Assembly (NCBI RefSeq): GCF_008254045.1
Contig: NZ_CP042425.1
Coordinates: 3,596,001-3,660,000, forward strand
DNA length: 64,000 bases
Direction: 5' to 3'
Source: Limnoglobus roseus
GTDB taxonomy: Bacteria > Planctomycetota > Planctomycetia > Gemmatales > Gemmataceae
Shown here piece after piece: positions 19,554 to 27,074 of the stretch (within the stretch, counting starts at the first letter, position 1; each line of letters starts with the position of its first letter). Both the position numbers and the translations under genes were made by a program. The notes under the pieces are model-generated. The model was not told the origin of the DNA and searched no databases. It saw only the letters and a program-made list of their open reading frames with translations.

Positions 19554-20576
19554 TCAGGCCAGGCCGGCCCGCGTCATCGCCGCATTCACAATGCGCGTGA
19601 TGAGGTCTGCGTGCGAGACACCGATGAGGCCAGCGAGAATCACGAGGTCGCTCGACTCCGGGTTTAAGCCGGGCAGCGGGTTGATCTCGATGAAGTAGGG
19701 CACGCCGTCGCGGACGCGGAAATCCAACCGGGCCACGTCGCGGCAGCCGAGCACGTCGAAGACCATCAAGGCGGCCGCTTCAACGGCCCGCAACACCGGC
19801 ACCGGCAGTGCCGGCGGGCTGGCGTAATCGACCTGCTGCTTGTAATCCCGCTTCACTTCCAGGCTGTAGACGAAGTGCTCCGTTGCTTCCTTCGGCGTGA
19901 TCGACATCAGGCCGAACACCTGCGGCGGGTCGTTCCCGAGGACGCCGACGGTGACTTCCGTGCCCGCGATGAACTCTTCCACCAGCACCGGCTGACGGTA
20001 GTCTTCCCAGAGCTTCATCACCGTCGGGCCGAACTCTTCCGGCGTGCGGATGAGGCAGCGGTTCCGGACGCCCTTGCTCGATCCCTCGAACGTCGGCTTC
20101 GCGATCACCGGCAGCGGCAGTTCGCTCGCTTCCAACATCGCCGGGAACTCGGAGAAGTCGCCGTCGTAGGGGGCCGCGTCGAACTTCAGCGTCAGCCCCT
20201 TCGGCACGACCACGTCGGCCGTCTGCACGATGCGGCGGGTCAGGCCCTTGTCGAGGGCCACGGCAAGGGCAAGCGGGTCCGACCCGGTGTACGGGATGTC
20301 GAGCATCTCGCACACGGCCGGCACGCGGGCCTCGCGCGACCGGCCGACGCCCGTGCCCTCGGCAAAATTAAAGACGAAGTCCGGCTTGTTGCGGAGGAGC
20401 GTTTCGAGCAGCGGTCGGCCGTCGTGCAGCAGCGAGACGCTGTGGCCGAGACTCGTCAGCACGTCGGCGATGGCGTGGATCGTGACCGGCGCGTCGAACT
20501 CTTCGTACAGGTCGTCCGGCGCGTCGGCCGGCAGCGGGGCGGCGGGCTTGAGGTCGAAGGCGATTCCGACGTGCAT
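19554..20576 (-). CDS. D-alanine--D-alanine ligase-like ATP-grasp enzyme
   Basis: A 340-residue protein with the ATP-grasp pattern of D-Ala-D-Ala ligases: the N-terminal MHVGIAFDLK, the YTGSDPLALAVALDKGLTR segment near 95-113, the ATP-binding VIAKPTFEGSSKGV, LVEEFIAGTEVTVGVLG, and the metal site RVRDGVPYFIEINPLPGLNP, in which EINPLPGL is diagnostic. The region between GLMSITPKEATEHFVYSLEVKRDY is longer and less conserved than in Ddl proper, so it may be a Ddl paralog acting on another peptide-like substrate. No other cell-wall gene is beside it. Confidence 0.85.
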   Translation of the reverse strand: MHVGIAFDLKPAAPLPADAPDDLYEEFDAPVTIHAIADVLTSLGHSVSLLHDGRPLLETLLRNKPDFVFNFAEGTGVGRSREARVPAVCEMLDIPYTGSDPLALAVALDKGLTRRIVQTADVVVPKGLTLKFDAAPYDGDFSEFPAMLEASELPLPVIAKPTFEGSSKGVRNRCLIRTPEEFGPTVMKLWEDYRQPVLVEEFIAGTEVTVGVLGNDPPQVFGLMSITPKEATEHFVYSLEVKRDYKQQVDYASPPALPVPVLRAVEAAALMVFDVLGCRDVARLDFRVRDGVPYFIEINPLPGLNPESSDLVILAGLIGVSHADLITRIVNAAMTRAGLA

Positions 20577-20593
20577 GGTGTCACCAAATTTGA

Positions 20594-20670
20594 GCCGCAG
20601 ATAAACGCCGATGAACGCCGATCAAAACCATCCGAGGTTTGATCGGCGTTCATCGGCGTTTATCTGCGGC
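20594..20670. repeat. 33-bp perfect inverted repeat between ddl-like gene and kamA
   Basis: The left arm (20594-20626) and right arm (20638-20670) are exact reverse complements, with an 11-base loop. Each arm is built from smaller related units: the words ACGCCGATGA and ACGCCGATCA follow one another. Confidence 0.95.
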
Positions 20671-20675
20671 GAGAT

Positions 20676-22124
20676 TTACCGGGTCGCGGCGTGGTGGCCG
20701 TTCGTTCCGTTCGTGCCGTTCTTCATCACCGGCAGCGACAGGATGCGCTGCTGCTCCACCGGCGGTTGGCCCGCGTCGCCGCAACTGCCGGCTTCGTAGC
20801 CGGGGTCGAGGACTTGCAACTTCCGCCGGCGGGCCATCCGCTCGTTGCCTTCCGGCATCAGTGAGGTCTTGTCGCCTTGCAACAGGCCGCTGACGCCGCG
20901 GGTGGCGGTCGCCTCTTGCGTGCTCGACTTGTCCTCGGCCTGATAGCGGATGAGCATGCCTTCGTAGTTGCGAAGAATCACCGCATCGTCGCTCATGCTG
21001 ACGAGGTAGTTCGGCATCAGCGGAATCTTGCCGCCGCCTTGGGGGCTGTCCACCACATAAGTCGGAATGCCGATGCCACTCATGTGGCCGCGGAGGCCCT
21101 CCATGATCTGCATACCCTTCCAGATGCTCGTGCGGAAGTGCCCGGCACCCGTCACCGGGTCGCAGTGGAACAGGTAGTATGGGCGAACCTTGATGCGGAG
21201 CAGGCCGCGGAGCAAGGAACGGATCGTTTCGAGGCTGTCGTTCACACCCTTGAGCAGCACCGCGTGGTTGTTGATCGGCATGCCGTGGCGGAGCAGGCTC
21301 TTGCACACCTTCGCCGCCTCGGGGGTGATCTCCCGAGGGTGGTTGAAGTGCGTCTGGATGTACACCTTCTCGGTGGCCGCCAGCAGATCGAGCAGTTCCT
21401 GATCGTACAGCCGTTGCGGCAGCGTCACCGGCACGCGGGTGCCGATGCGGATCACGTCGACGTGGTCGATCTCTTTCAGGTTGTCGAGGTAATACCGCAG
21501 CTTACCCAAAGGTAAGGTTAGCGGGTCGCCGCCCGAAACGATCACGTCGCGGATCTGCGGGTTCTTCCGCACGTACTCGATCATCCGCTCATCGTCTTTG
21601 CTCACGCCTTCCCAGCCGCCGCGGGTGAGCGTCGCGCGCTTCCGGGTGCAGTACCGGCAGTACATCGAGCAGTTCGGCGTCGTAATCATCAAGACGCGGT
21701 CGGGGTAGCGGTGGGTCAGCCCCGGCACTGGCGAGTCTTTGTCTTCTTCGAGCGGGTCTTCGAGTTCGAAGTCGGATTGGCTTTCGAGCGGCGAAGGGAC
21801 CGACTGAAGGCGGATCGGGTCGGCGGCGTTGTCCGGGTCGATCAGCGAGAAGTAGTACGGCGGGATCGCCATCTTGAAGTCGCTCTCGATTTCGCCGAGC
21901 GCTTCGAGTTCTTCCGGGGAGAAGCGGAGGAGCGTGCGGAGTTGGCGGACCGAGCGGACGGAGTTTTGAGTTTGCCACCGCCAGTCGTCCCACTGGTGAT
22001 CGGGGACGTCGTTCCAGGTCGGGTTTCGCCGCGGACGACTCGGAGGCTCTTCGTCGTCGAACCCGCTCACGGCCGGAGGGGCCGAAGGATTGGCGAGCGG
22101 GTCGCGGGTATCGGACTCGAACAT
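20676..22124 (-). CDS. kamA: Lysine 2,3-aminomutase-like radical SAM enzyme
   Basis: A 482-residue radical SAM protein of the KamA/EpmB superfamily. The ATG at 22124 is chosen; 38 more codons are open upstream but look non-coding. The N-terminal DHQWDDWRWQ segment is typical of KamA, and the iron-sulfur motif CSMYCRYC gives Cys152, Cys156 and Cys159. GGDPLTLP follows as a SAM-binding GGxP-like stretch, and GGGKIPLMPNYLV carries the Lys expected to hold pyridoxal phosphate. Such enzymes move the alpha-amino group of lysine to make beta-lysine, for catabolism or EF-P modification. No EF-P or lysine-degradation gene is adjacent. The stop is 6 bases from the long inverted repeat. Confidence 0.9.
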   Translation of the reverse strand: MFESDTRDPLANPSAPPAVSGFDDEEPPSRPRRNPTWNDVPDHQWDDWRWQTQNSVRSVRQLRTLLRFSPEELEALGEIESDFKMAIPPYYFSLIDPDNAADPIRLQSVPSPLESQSDFELEDPLEEDKDSPVPGLTHRYPDRVLMITTPNCSMYCRYCTRKRATLTRGGWEGVSKDDERMIEYVRKNPQIRDVIVSGGDPLTLPLGKLRYYLDNLKEIDHVDVIRIGTRVPVTLPQRLYDQELLDLLAATEKVYIQTHFNHPREITPEAAKVCKSLLRHGMPINNHAVLLKGVNDSLETIRSLLRGLLRIKVRPYYLFHCDPVTGAGHFRTSIWKGMQIMEGLRGHMSGIGIPTYVVDSPQGGGKIPLMPNYLVSMSDDAVILRNYEGMLIRYQAEDKSSTQEATATRGVSGLLQGDKTSLMPEGNERMARRRKLQVLDPGYEAGSCGDAGQPPVEQQRILSLPVMKNGTNGTNGHHAATR

Positions 22125-22409
22125 AAAAACTCGGACCTCCAGAGGTCTCGACTTCCCGGGCGAAGGCGACGGTCGCCACTCACTCGGCGGGGAAGGACTT
22201 GTGTGTCGTGCGCGAGGACACGTCACAAGTTTCTTCAAGGAAGAATCCTAACGTCTCGTTCGAGAAAAACAAGTTTATCATGCGCGATGCGCGAGGAATG
22301 TCGCGCAACTTCCGCGCCACCGTCGCTACCACCCGAATGCGCGCGCGCGAAATGGGGTGGAACATCTTCGTCGGGAATTCATCACTGCTGACGTGGACCG
22401 AGTCGTTCG

Positions 22410-23951
22410 TCACTGAATCTTCAGCCCCATGAGCCATGTGGACTCGCGCTGGATGGCCGCGTCGTCGAGGCCGCCGGTGCGGTGGATCTCGGCCTTCGCC
22501 ATCTTGCCACTCGTCATGTCCAACGCCATCACTTCGATCCGCCCGTTGGCGGCCACGCCGCAGCGGACCTGCACCGGTGCGCCCTTGACCATCCCCTCTT
22601 GCAAGCCGTCGATCCAGCAGTCGCCGATGGGGATGCACGCGGCCGACTGGTTCGCCTCGCCCTGCAAAATCCGCACGCGGACTTTCGTCTGCCCATCCTT
22701 GTTCGTGTAGTAGACGCGACTCGTCGCGGCCGGTAGCTGCGTGTTCTTCAGGATGAGCTTGTTGTTCAGCTTCTCCTCGCCCTGGCGAATCTCGACGCCG
22801 AGGCTGTGCGCGTTCACGCTGACTTCCACGATGTCCGCGATGGCGGAACCGGCCGCGAGCGGGGCGGCGTTCGCCAGCTTCGACGCGACGATGCCCGCGT
22901 GCGCCGCCGCACCGCGGGCCACGACTTCGCTCACCGCGAGCGAGCGGTCCACGTCGCGGCCGGTCACTTCGCGGAGCATTCTCGCCGTCATCGGCATGTG
23001 CGTCGAGCCGCCGACCATCAGCACCTTGTCGATGCGGTCCCATGTCAGCCCGGCGCTCGCCACCACTTGCTGCGTCGTCAGCCGCGTGCGGATGAGCAAG
23101 TCCCGCGTGAGGTTCTCGAACAGTTCCCGCGTCACCGGCACCGACATCCGCTGCCCGGCGTGGACGCACGTCACGGTCGCGTTCTCGACCTTCGACAGCG
23201 TCCGCTTCGCCCGTTCGACGGCCGCGTGCAGGAGGGCCATCGACTGATCGTCTTCCCGCGGGTTGCTGCCGAACTGCTGCTGGAACTGGTCGGCCACGTG
23301 GTTCGCGAGGCGGTCGTCCCAGTCCTTGCCGCCGAGGCGAACGTCCCCTTCGATGCCGAGGACGCGGAACTTCTTCTTCGAAAGCTGCACGAGGGTCACG
23401 TCGAATGTGCCGCCGCCGAGGTCGTAGACGATGACCGTCTTCGGCGCCCCTTCGGGGATCGCCCCGGTGGCCGCCGTCTGGATCGTGTACGCCAACGCCG
23501 CCGCCGACGGCTCGTCGAGAATGTCGATCACGTCCAGCCCAGCGATCTTGCCGGCGTCCATCGTGGCCTTGCGGCGGCTGTCGTCGAAGTACGCGGGCAC
23601 GGTGATGACGGCCTGCTTCACCGGGCCGATCTGGGCTTCCGCGTCCTGCACGAGCTTCCGCAGGATGACGGCCGCGAGCGTCTCGGGGCGGTGCTGTTGC
23701 TCGCTGACGGTGCGGCCGTACTCCGGCAGGCCCATCTTCCGCTTGATGAGCGTGGCCACCTGATCGGGGTGTTCCATCATCACGTCGAGGGCCGGCTGCC
23801 CGACGACGGCCTCGCCGTGGCCGGTCAGGTAGACCGCCGACGGCGTGAGCAAGTCGCCGTCGCGGTTGGGCAGCGTGTACGGCCGCCCGCGGTCGTCGAG
23901 CGTGGCGATGGCCGAGTATGTGGTTCCGAGGTCGATGCCGACAATCGACAT
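22410..23951 (-). CDS. Hsp70 family chaperone, short form
   Basis: A 513-residue Hsp70. The N-terminal GIDLGTTYSAIATLDD (phosphate 1), the ITVPAYFDDSRRKATMDAGKIAG and ILDEPSAAALAY segments, VYDLGGGTFDVTLV (phosphate 2) and GGSTHMPM are all clear. At 513 residues it is about 100 shorter than DnaK and lacks most of the helical lid, though the beta-rich substrate-binding part (TNKDGQTKVRVRILQGE) is present. This is a paralog of DnaK rather than the housekeeping copy. No dnaJ or grpE is nearby. Upstream on the minus strand the sequence TACAAT may serve as a -10 element, but no clear -35 is seen. Confidence 0.92.
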   Translation of the reverse strand: MSIVGIDLGTTYSAIATLDDRGRPYTLPNRDGDLLTPSAVYLTGHGEAVVGQPALDVMMEHPDQVATLIKRKMGLPEYGRTVSEQQHRPETLAAVILRKLVQDAEAQIGPVKQAVITVPAYFDDSRRKATMDAGKIAGLDVIDILDEPSAAALAYTIQTAATGAIPEGAPKTVIVYDLGGGTFDVTLVQLSKKKFRVLGIEGDVRLGGKDWDDRLANHVADQFQQQFGSNPREDDQSMALLHAAVERAKRTLSKVENATVTCVHAGQRMSVPVTRELFENLTRDLLIRTRLTTQQVVASAGLTWDRIDKVLMVGGSTHMPMTARMLREVTGRDVDRSLAVSEVVARGAAAHAGIVASKLANAAPLAAGSAIADIVEVSVNAHSLGVEIRQGEEKLNNKLILKNTQLPAATSRVYYTNKDGQTKVRVRILQGEANQSAACIPIGDCWIDGLQEGMVKGAPVQVRCGVAANGRIEVMALDMTSGKMAKAEIHRTGGLDDAAIQRESTWLMGLKIQ

Positions 23952-24267
23952 GAGCGGTCCGGGTTCGGGGGATGAGCGCGAGAGTGCTGGAATTGTAATG
24001 ACCGGCGCCGCGGCGGTGTTAGAGGGGAGCCGGGGAATTTACCGAGCGGCCGCGAATTATGCCCGCAAGGACGCCGGTCGGGGTCGCAACCCTCCGCCCG
24101 TGTTCAGCGCGCTGCTACCAGAACCGCGGAACGAGTAGGAACGTCGGTTGTTCTCCATCGGCATTGACTGCGGCGTCATCGCGGACGAGATCACGAGAGG
24201 TCGTGCCCCTGGTCGCGAAGGGCTGTACAAGTGAAGGATGAGCTCGAATTGGATATGCAGCTCGTGT
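23952..24267. other. Intergenic region, no gene found
   Basis: This 316-base gap between the Hsp70 gene and the restriction endonuclease gene holds no open frame I can support on either strand, and no recognisable tRNA or other RNA fold. It probably contains the Hsp70 promoter at its left end, and it marks the edge of the lower-GC restriction-modification segment. Confidence 0.6.
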
Positions 24268-25077
24268 TCACTCACCGCCCATTTCGGGCGGCGGTTCTGC
24301 TACTGGGCCGACTTCAACTTTCGGTATATCAGTTGGGCCAGGGGGTTGCATTTGGGCAACCGCGATTGCTCTTCCCAAAAGTGAGGTCACGAACGTCCGG
24401 AAGCTCAACTCTGAACTCGGCTCGCTGTACGTTCCCTTCCGTCCCGCGGTCCGAGAGGACGTGATGAAACATGCGGCGTCATAGAGTCGACGCCGTACCA
24501 ACTTCGTCAACAGTTGCTCGTATCGAACTCTGTAAGACGCATTCTGGAATTCGGGGGACGTGTCGAAGTGCGGTTCCTTGACCCGCACTGGTGTATTTGA
24601 GCCGGGTGCGTCCTCCAGCAACATCAAATAGCCGAGCCAGGGTCGTTCCGACGGCTTGAAAGCGCCCTCTTCATAAGCCGCCCAGAGGTCCGTTGCATTC
24701 CCCAAAACTTCTTCTGTTCGGTTGTTGAAATTGTTCCCGAACGAACCGACGTGAGACTTGAACTCGACGATGGCAACAAGCTTGTTATCGGCAACTACCA
24801 AGAGATCCCAATTCTTCTCTGCGCGAAACCAACCGGGAAGTTCCGTTTTCTTCCGCCAATAGATCGTTGCATCCTTCAAACCAGATGCGATAAGGAGATC
24901 GGCCACGAGTCCGCGAAAACCGTCCAGGTGCTTGCCGCCCGTGACGGCACCACGATCACCTCTGTCCTTATCGCCCCGAACACCACCCTGGGACTGGGCC
25001 TGATCCCCACGCAACTGCCAGAAGTGCTTGACGGCTTTTGCCAGTCGTTTGTCCAGGTTGTCGAGGAGAATATTCAT
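24268..25077 (-). CDS. Type II restriction endonuclease, XhoI/PaeR7I family
   Basis: A 269-residue protein matching the XhoI/PaeR7I family along its length: the N-terminal AVKHFWQLRGDQAQSQ, KHLDGFRGLVADLL, the catalytic WDLLVVADNKLVAIVEFK (Asp91 and Glu105-x-Lys107, a PD-ExK centre), FGNNFNNRTEEVLGNA, GYLMLLEDAPGS and FQNASYRVRYEQLL. Family members cut CTCGAG, so that site is the natural prediction but is not shown here. It begins 6 bases after the methyltransferase stop, in the order methyltransferase then endonuclease. GC is visibly lower than in the surrounding genes, consistent with recent transfer. A restriction-modification system is its role. Confidence 0.92.
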   Translation of the reverse strand: MNILLDNLDKRLAKAVKHFWQLRGDQAQSQGGVRGDKDRGDRGAVTGGKHLDGFRGLVADLLIASGLKDATIYWRKKTELPGWFRAEKNWDLLVVADNKLVAIVEFKSHVGSFGNNFNNRTEEVLGNATDLWAAYEEGAFKPSERPWLGYLMLLEDAPGSNTPVRVKEPHFDTSPEFQNASYRVRYEQLLTKLVRRRLYDAACFITSSRTAGRKGTYSEPSSELSFRTFVTSLLGRAIAVAQMQPPGPTDIPKVEVGPVAEPPPEMGGE

Positions 25078-25083
25078 ACTCGC

Positions 25084-26064
25084 TCACTGATGGACCGTAA
25101 CCGCGGACGCAGTGAATAGCCCCGAGGTCTTATCCCGTACTCGGCGTTGGGCGTACGCGAGGTAGTCTTTGTCAATCTCGTAACCGATACTGTTGCGCCC
25201 GCACTGCGACGCGGCCAAGGTCGTCGTGCCCGTTCCCGAGAACGGATCGAGGACGGTGTCCCCTACGAACGAGAACATCCGGATAAGTCGCCGGGCCAAT
25301 TCGACGGGATAGGGGGCGGGGTGGTGGCGTGTGGACGCGCCCGTTACGCCGGTCCAAATCTGTTGAAACCACTCGCGGTGCAACGCCTCGGGGATGACAC
25401 TGAGAATTTTGGTCGCCAGATCCGGCGTACGGTATCCGCCTGGCTTTCGCTGCATCAGAATGAACTCGATGTCGTTCTTGATTACGCCGTTGGGTTCGTA
25501 GGGCTTGCCCATGAACGGCGAGCCGTTACCCTCTGCTTCAAGGGAAGCGTTGGCAATTTTGTGCCAGATGATCGGGGCGAGATTGTCGTACCCGAGCGGA
25601 CGGCAGTGCTCTTGAATCGATGCGTGGAGCGGTACGACCGTGTGACGCCCGCCGTTCTTTCGGCGCGAGAGGCACACATCTCCTACGACACAGACGAGAC
25701 GTCCCCCGGGCACGAGTAGGTCGAAACATCGCCGCCAGACCTTGTCCAGTTCGGTTAAAAATTGCGAGTAGTCTTCGACGTATCCGAGTTGGCCTTCACC
25801 CGGGTTGTACTCCTTCAGTGTCCAGTACGGAGGCGATGTTAGCACGAGGTGAACGGTTTCGCGTTCGGGGTGCGGCATCTCTCGAGCGTCACCTCGATAG
25901 AGGTTGTGCTGAGTGGGAATGGATGAAAGAGTTCGCTCGATGATAGCCGTCAGGCGGGTATCCTTCGCGATGCGAGGGATGGCTTTCTGAATGTCGCTCA
26001 AGTCGCCGAGTTTTTCGGGGAGGTACTCGTGGATGTCAAGGTTGGCCGTCGTTTGCAACATCAC
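25084..26064 (-). CDS. Type II DNA methyltransferase (beta class), partner of the XhoI-like enzyme
   Basis: A 326-residue DNA methyltransferase. The catalytic motif TSPPYW lies at 76-81 and the SAM-binding motif DPFSGTGTT at 273-281, so the catalytic motif precedes the SAM site, the order of beta-class enzymes that modify adenine N6 or cytosine N4. GGRLVCVVGDV and PYPVELARRLI are further family features. It is upstream of, and nearly touches, the XhoI-like endonuclease gene on the same strand, so it should protect the same site. From memory the classical PaeR7I/XhoI methyltransferases are larger gamma-type enzymes, so this pairing is worth checking. Codon use and GC are lower than in neighbours, as for the endonuclease. 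Confidence 0.9.
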   Translation of the reverse strand: MMLQTTANLDIHEYLPEKLGDLSDIQKAIPRIAKDTRLTAIIERTLSSIPTQHNLYRGDAREMPHPERETVHLVLTSPPYWTLKEYNPGEGQLGYVEDYSQFLTELDKVWRRCFDLLVPGGRLVCVVGDVCLSRRKNGGRHTVVPLHASIQEHCRPLGYDNLAPIIWHKIANASLEAEGNGSPFMGKPYEPNGVIKNDIEFILMQRKPGGYRTPDLATKILSVIPEALHREWFQQIWTGVTGASTRHHPAPYPVELARRLIRMFSFVGDTVLDPFSGTGTTTLAASQCGRNSIGYEIDKDYLAYAQRRVRDKTSGLFTASAVTVHQ

Positions 26065-26125
26065 AGCGCCTAGTCGGAACCGGTTTCGAACAGCCGACTA
26101 CGGTATGAAAACCAGATGAAACGAG

Positions 26126-26165
26126 GAAGCCCAGACTTCCCGCTGGTCAGATAAGTCTGGGCTTC
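26126..26165 (-). terminator. Hairpin after the HNH gene
   Basis: A perfect 13-bp stem (26126-26138 with 26153-26165, loop 14) lies three bases beyond the HNH gene stop on the minus strand, followed by a moderately T-rich stretch. It also marks the right edge of the restriction-modification segment. Confidence 0.65.
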
Positions 26166-26168
26166 GGG

Positions 26169-26807
26169 TCACTTCAGCTCCACCGACCAGTAGGCGTTGT
26201 CGAGGAACGACTGCCACGAGCGGTACTTCTTCTGGGCCATCTTCGCGTTCAGGATCGGGCTGCGCTTCGGCTTCTCCGGCTTGCGGATCAGCGTCATGTT
26301 CGCCTGCCGCGGGGTGCGGCCGCCCTTGCGGACGTTGCAGTCCACGCAGGCGCACACGATGTTTTCCCACGACGTGCCGCCACCCTGGCTGCGGGGGATG
26401 ACGTGGTCGAGCGACAGTTCCGTCGTCGAGAACTTCTTCCCGCAGTACTGGCACTGGTTGTGGTCGCGGGCGAAGATGTTCCGGCGGTTGAACTTCACCG
26501 CCTGCTTCGGGATGCGGTCGTAGTCCAGCAGGCGGATGACCCGCGGGGCGCGAATCTCCACCGTCGGCGTGCGGACCCACTCGTCCTCGTCGCCGTGCGC
26601 GGCGAACATCTCCTTCGCGGCGCTCACCTCCAGCCAGCTCGCGAAGTCGTAGGACAGGAAGCTCCCGTCCTCGATCCAGACGACTTCCGCCTCGTCCTTG
26701 CAGAGCAGGCAAAACGCCCGGCGGACCGAGATGACGTGCACGGCCATGAACATCTTGTTCAGGACGAGCACACTCGAGTCCAGAGCCGAGTGCAGACCGA
26801 AGTTCAT
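26169..26807 (-). CDS. HNH endonuclease family protein
   Basis: A 212-residue protein with a C-terminal HNH nuclease core: CQYCGKKF with two zinc-binding Cys, then LSLDHVIPRSQGGGTSWENIV with the DH catalytic pair and the Asn, and ACVDCNVRKGGRT giving the second Cys pair. The N-terminal 110 residues (VLVLNKMFMAVHVISVRRAF, then RVIRLLDYDRIPKQAVKFNRRNI) match the widespread single-copy bacterial HNH protein of about 190 residues with unknown role, found in many planctomycetes and other phyla. It need not be part of the restriction-modification pair beside it: GC and codon use are like the chromosome. Its start ATG at 26807 follows no strong ribosome-binding site. Confidence 0.9.
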   Translation of the reverse strand: MNFGLHSALDSSVLVLNKMFMAVHVISVRRAFCLLCKDEAEVVWIEDGSFLSYDFASWLEVSAAKEMFAAHGDEDEWVRTPTVEIRAPRVIRLLDYDRIPKQAVKFNRRNIFARDHNQCQYCGKKFSTTELSLDHVIPRSQGGGTSWENIVCACVDCNVRKGGRTPRQANMTLIRKPEKPKRSPILNAKMAQKKYRSWQSFLDNAYWSVELK

Positions 26808-26921
26808 GACAGGTGTCCCCCTTCGCGGCCGTCACCGGCCGCAGGTTCAATACGCGGCCGACGACGCCTCGTCGAAAGTGACGCGCCTCTGAGAAAGAAG
26901 GTTCAACCACGGCATGCAATT

Positions 26922-26951
26922 ATTCTACCGCGGCGGTTTCACTCCCCGCAA
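26922..26951 (-). promoter_or_regulatory. Possible sigma-70-like promoter of the HNH gene
   Basis: On the minus strand TTGCGG (26951-26946) is followed after 18 bases by TAGAAT (26927-26922), about 115 bases before the HNH start. The match to consensus is moderate. Confidence 0.35.
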
Positions 26952-27004
26952 TAGGCTGGCCGAGGGGAATCGGGGGAAGTTCATGAATCGTTCATAAGTC
27001 GAAA

Positions 27005-27074
27005 GGGGCGAGCGACCCGGCGTGAGCGGGTCGTGTCTGGGCGTGGCGAGGCGCGGCCCGCTCACGCCGGGTCA
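27005..27074. repeat. Palindromic repeat, family A, copy 2 (degenerate)
   Basis: This is the same unit as at 16943-17023 and 33335-33412, with substitutions (GAGCGACCC in place of GAGCGGCCC). Arms near 27013-27032 and 27053-27073 still pair. The right arm supplies the stop codon of the McrB-like gene. Confidence 0.8.

Noticed and set aside
23952..24267. tRNA or small RNA gene between the Hsp70 and the endonuclease genes
   Set aside because: No cloverleaf arms or terminator-like hairpin were found.
26169..26807. HNH gene as the endonuclease of the restriction-modification pair
   Set aside because: The XhoI-like gene already fills that role, and the HNH protein has chromosomal composition and matches a widespread single-copy family.
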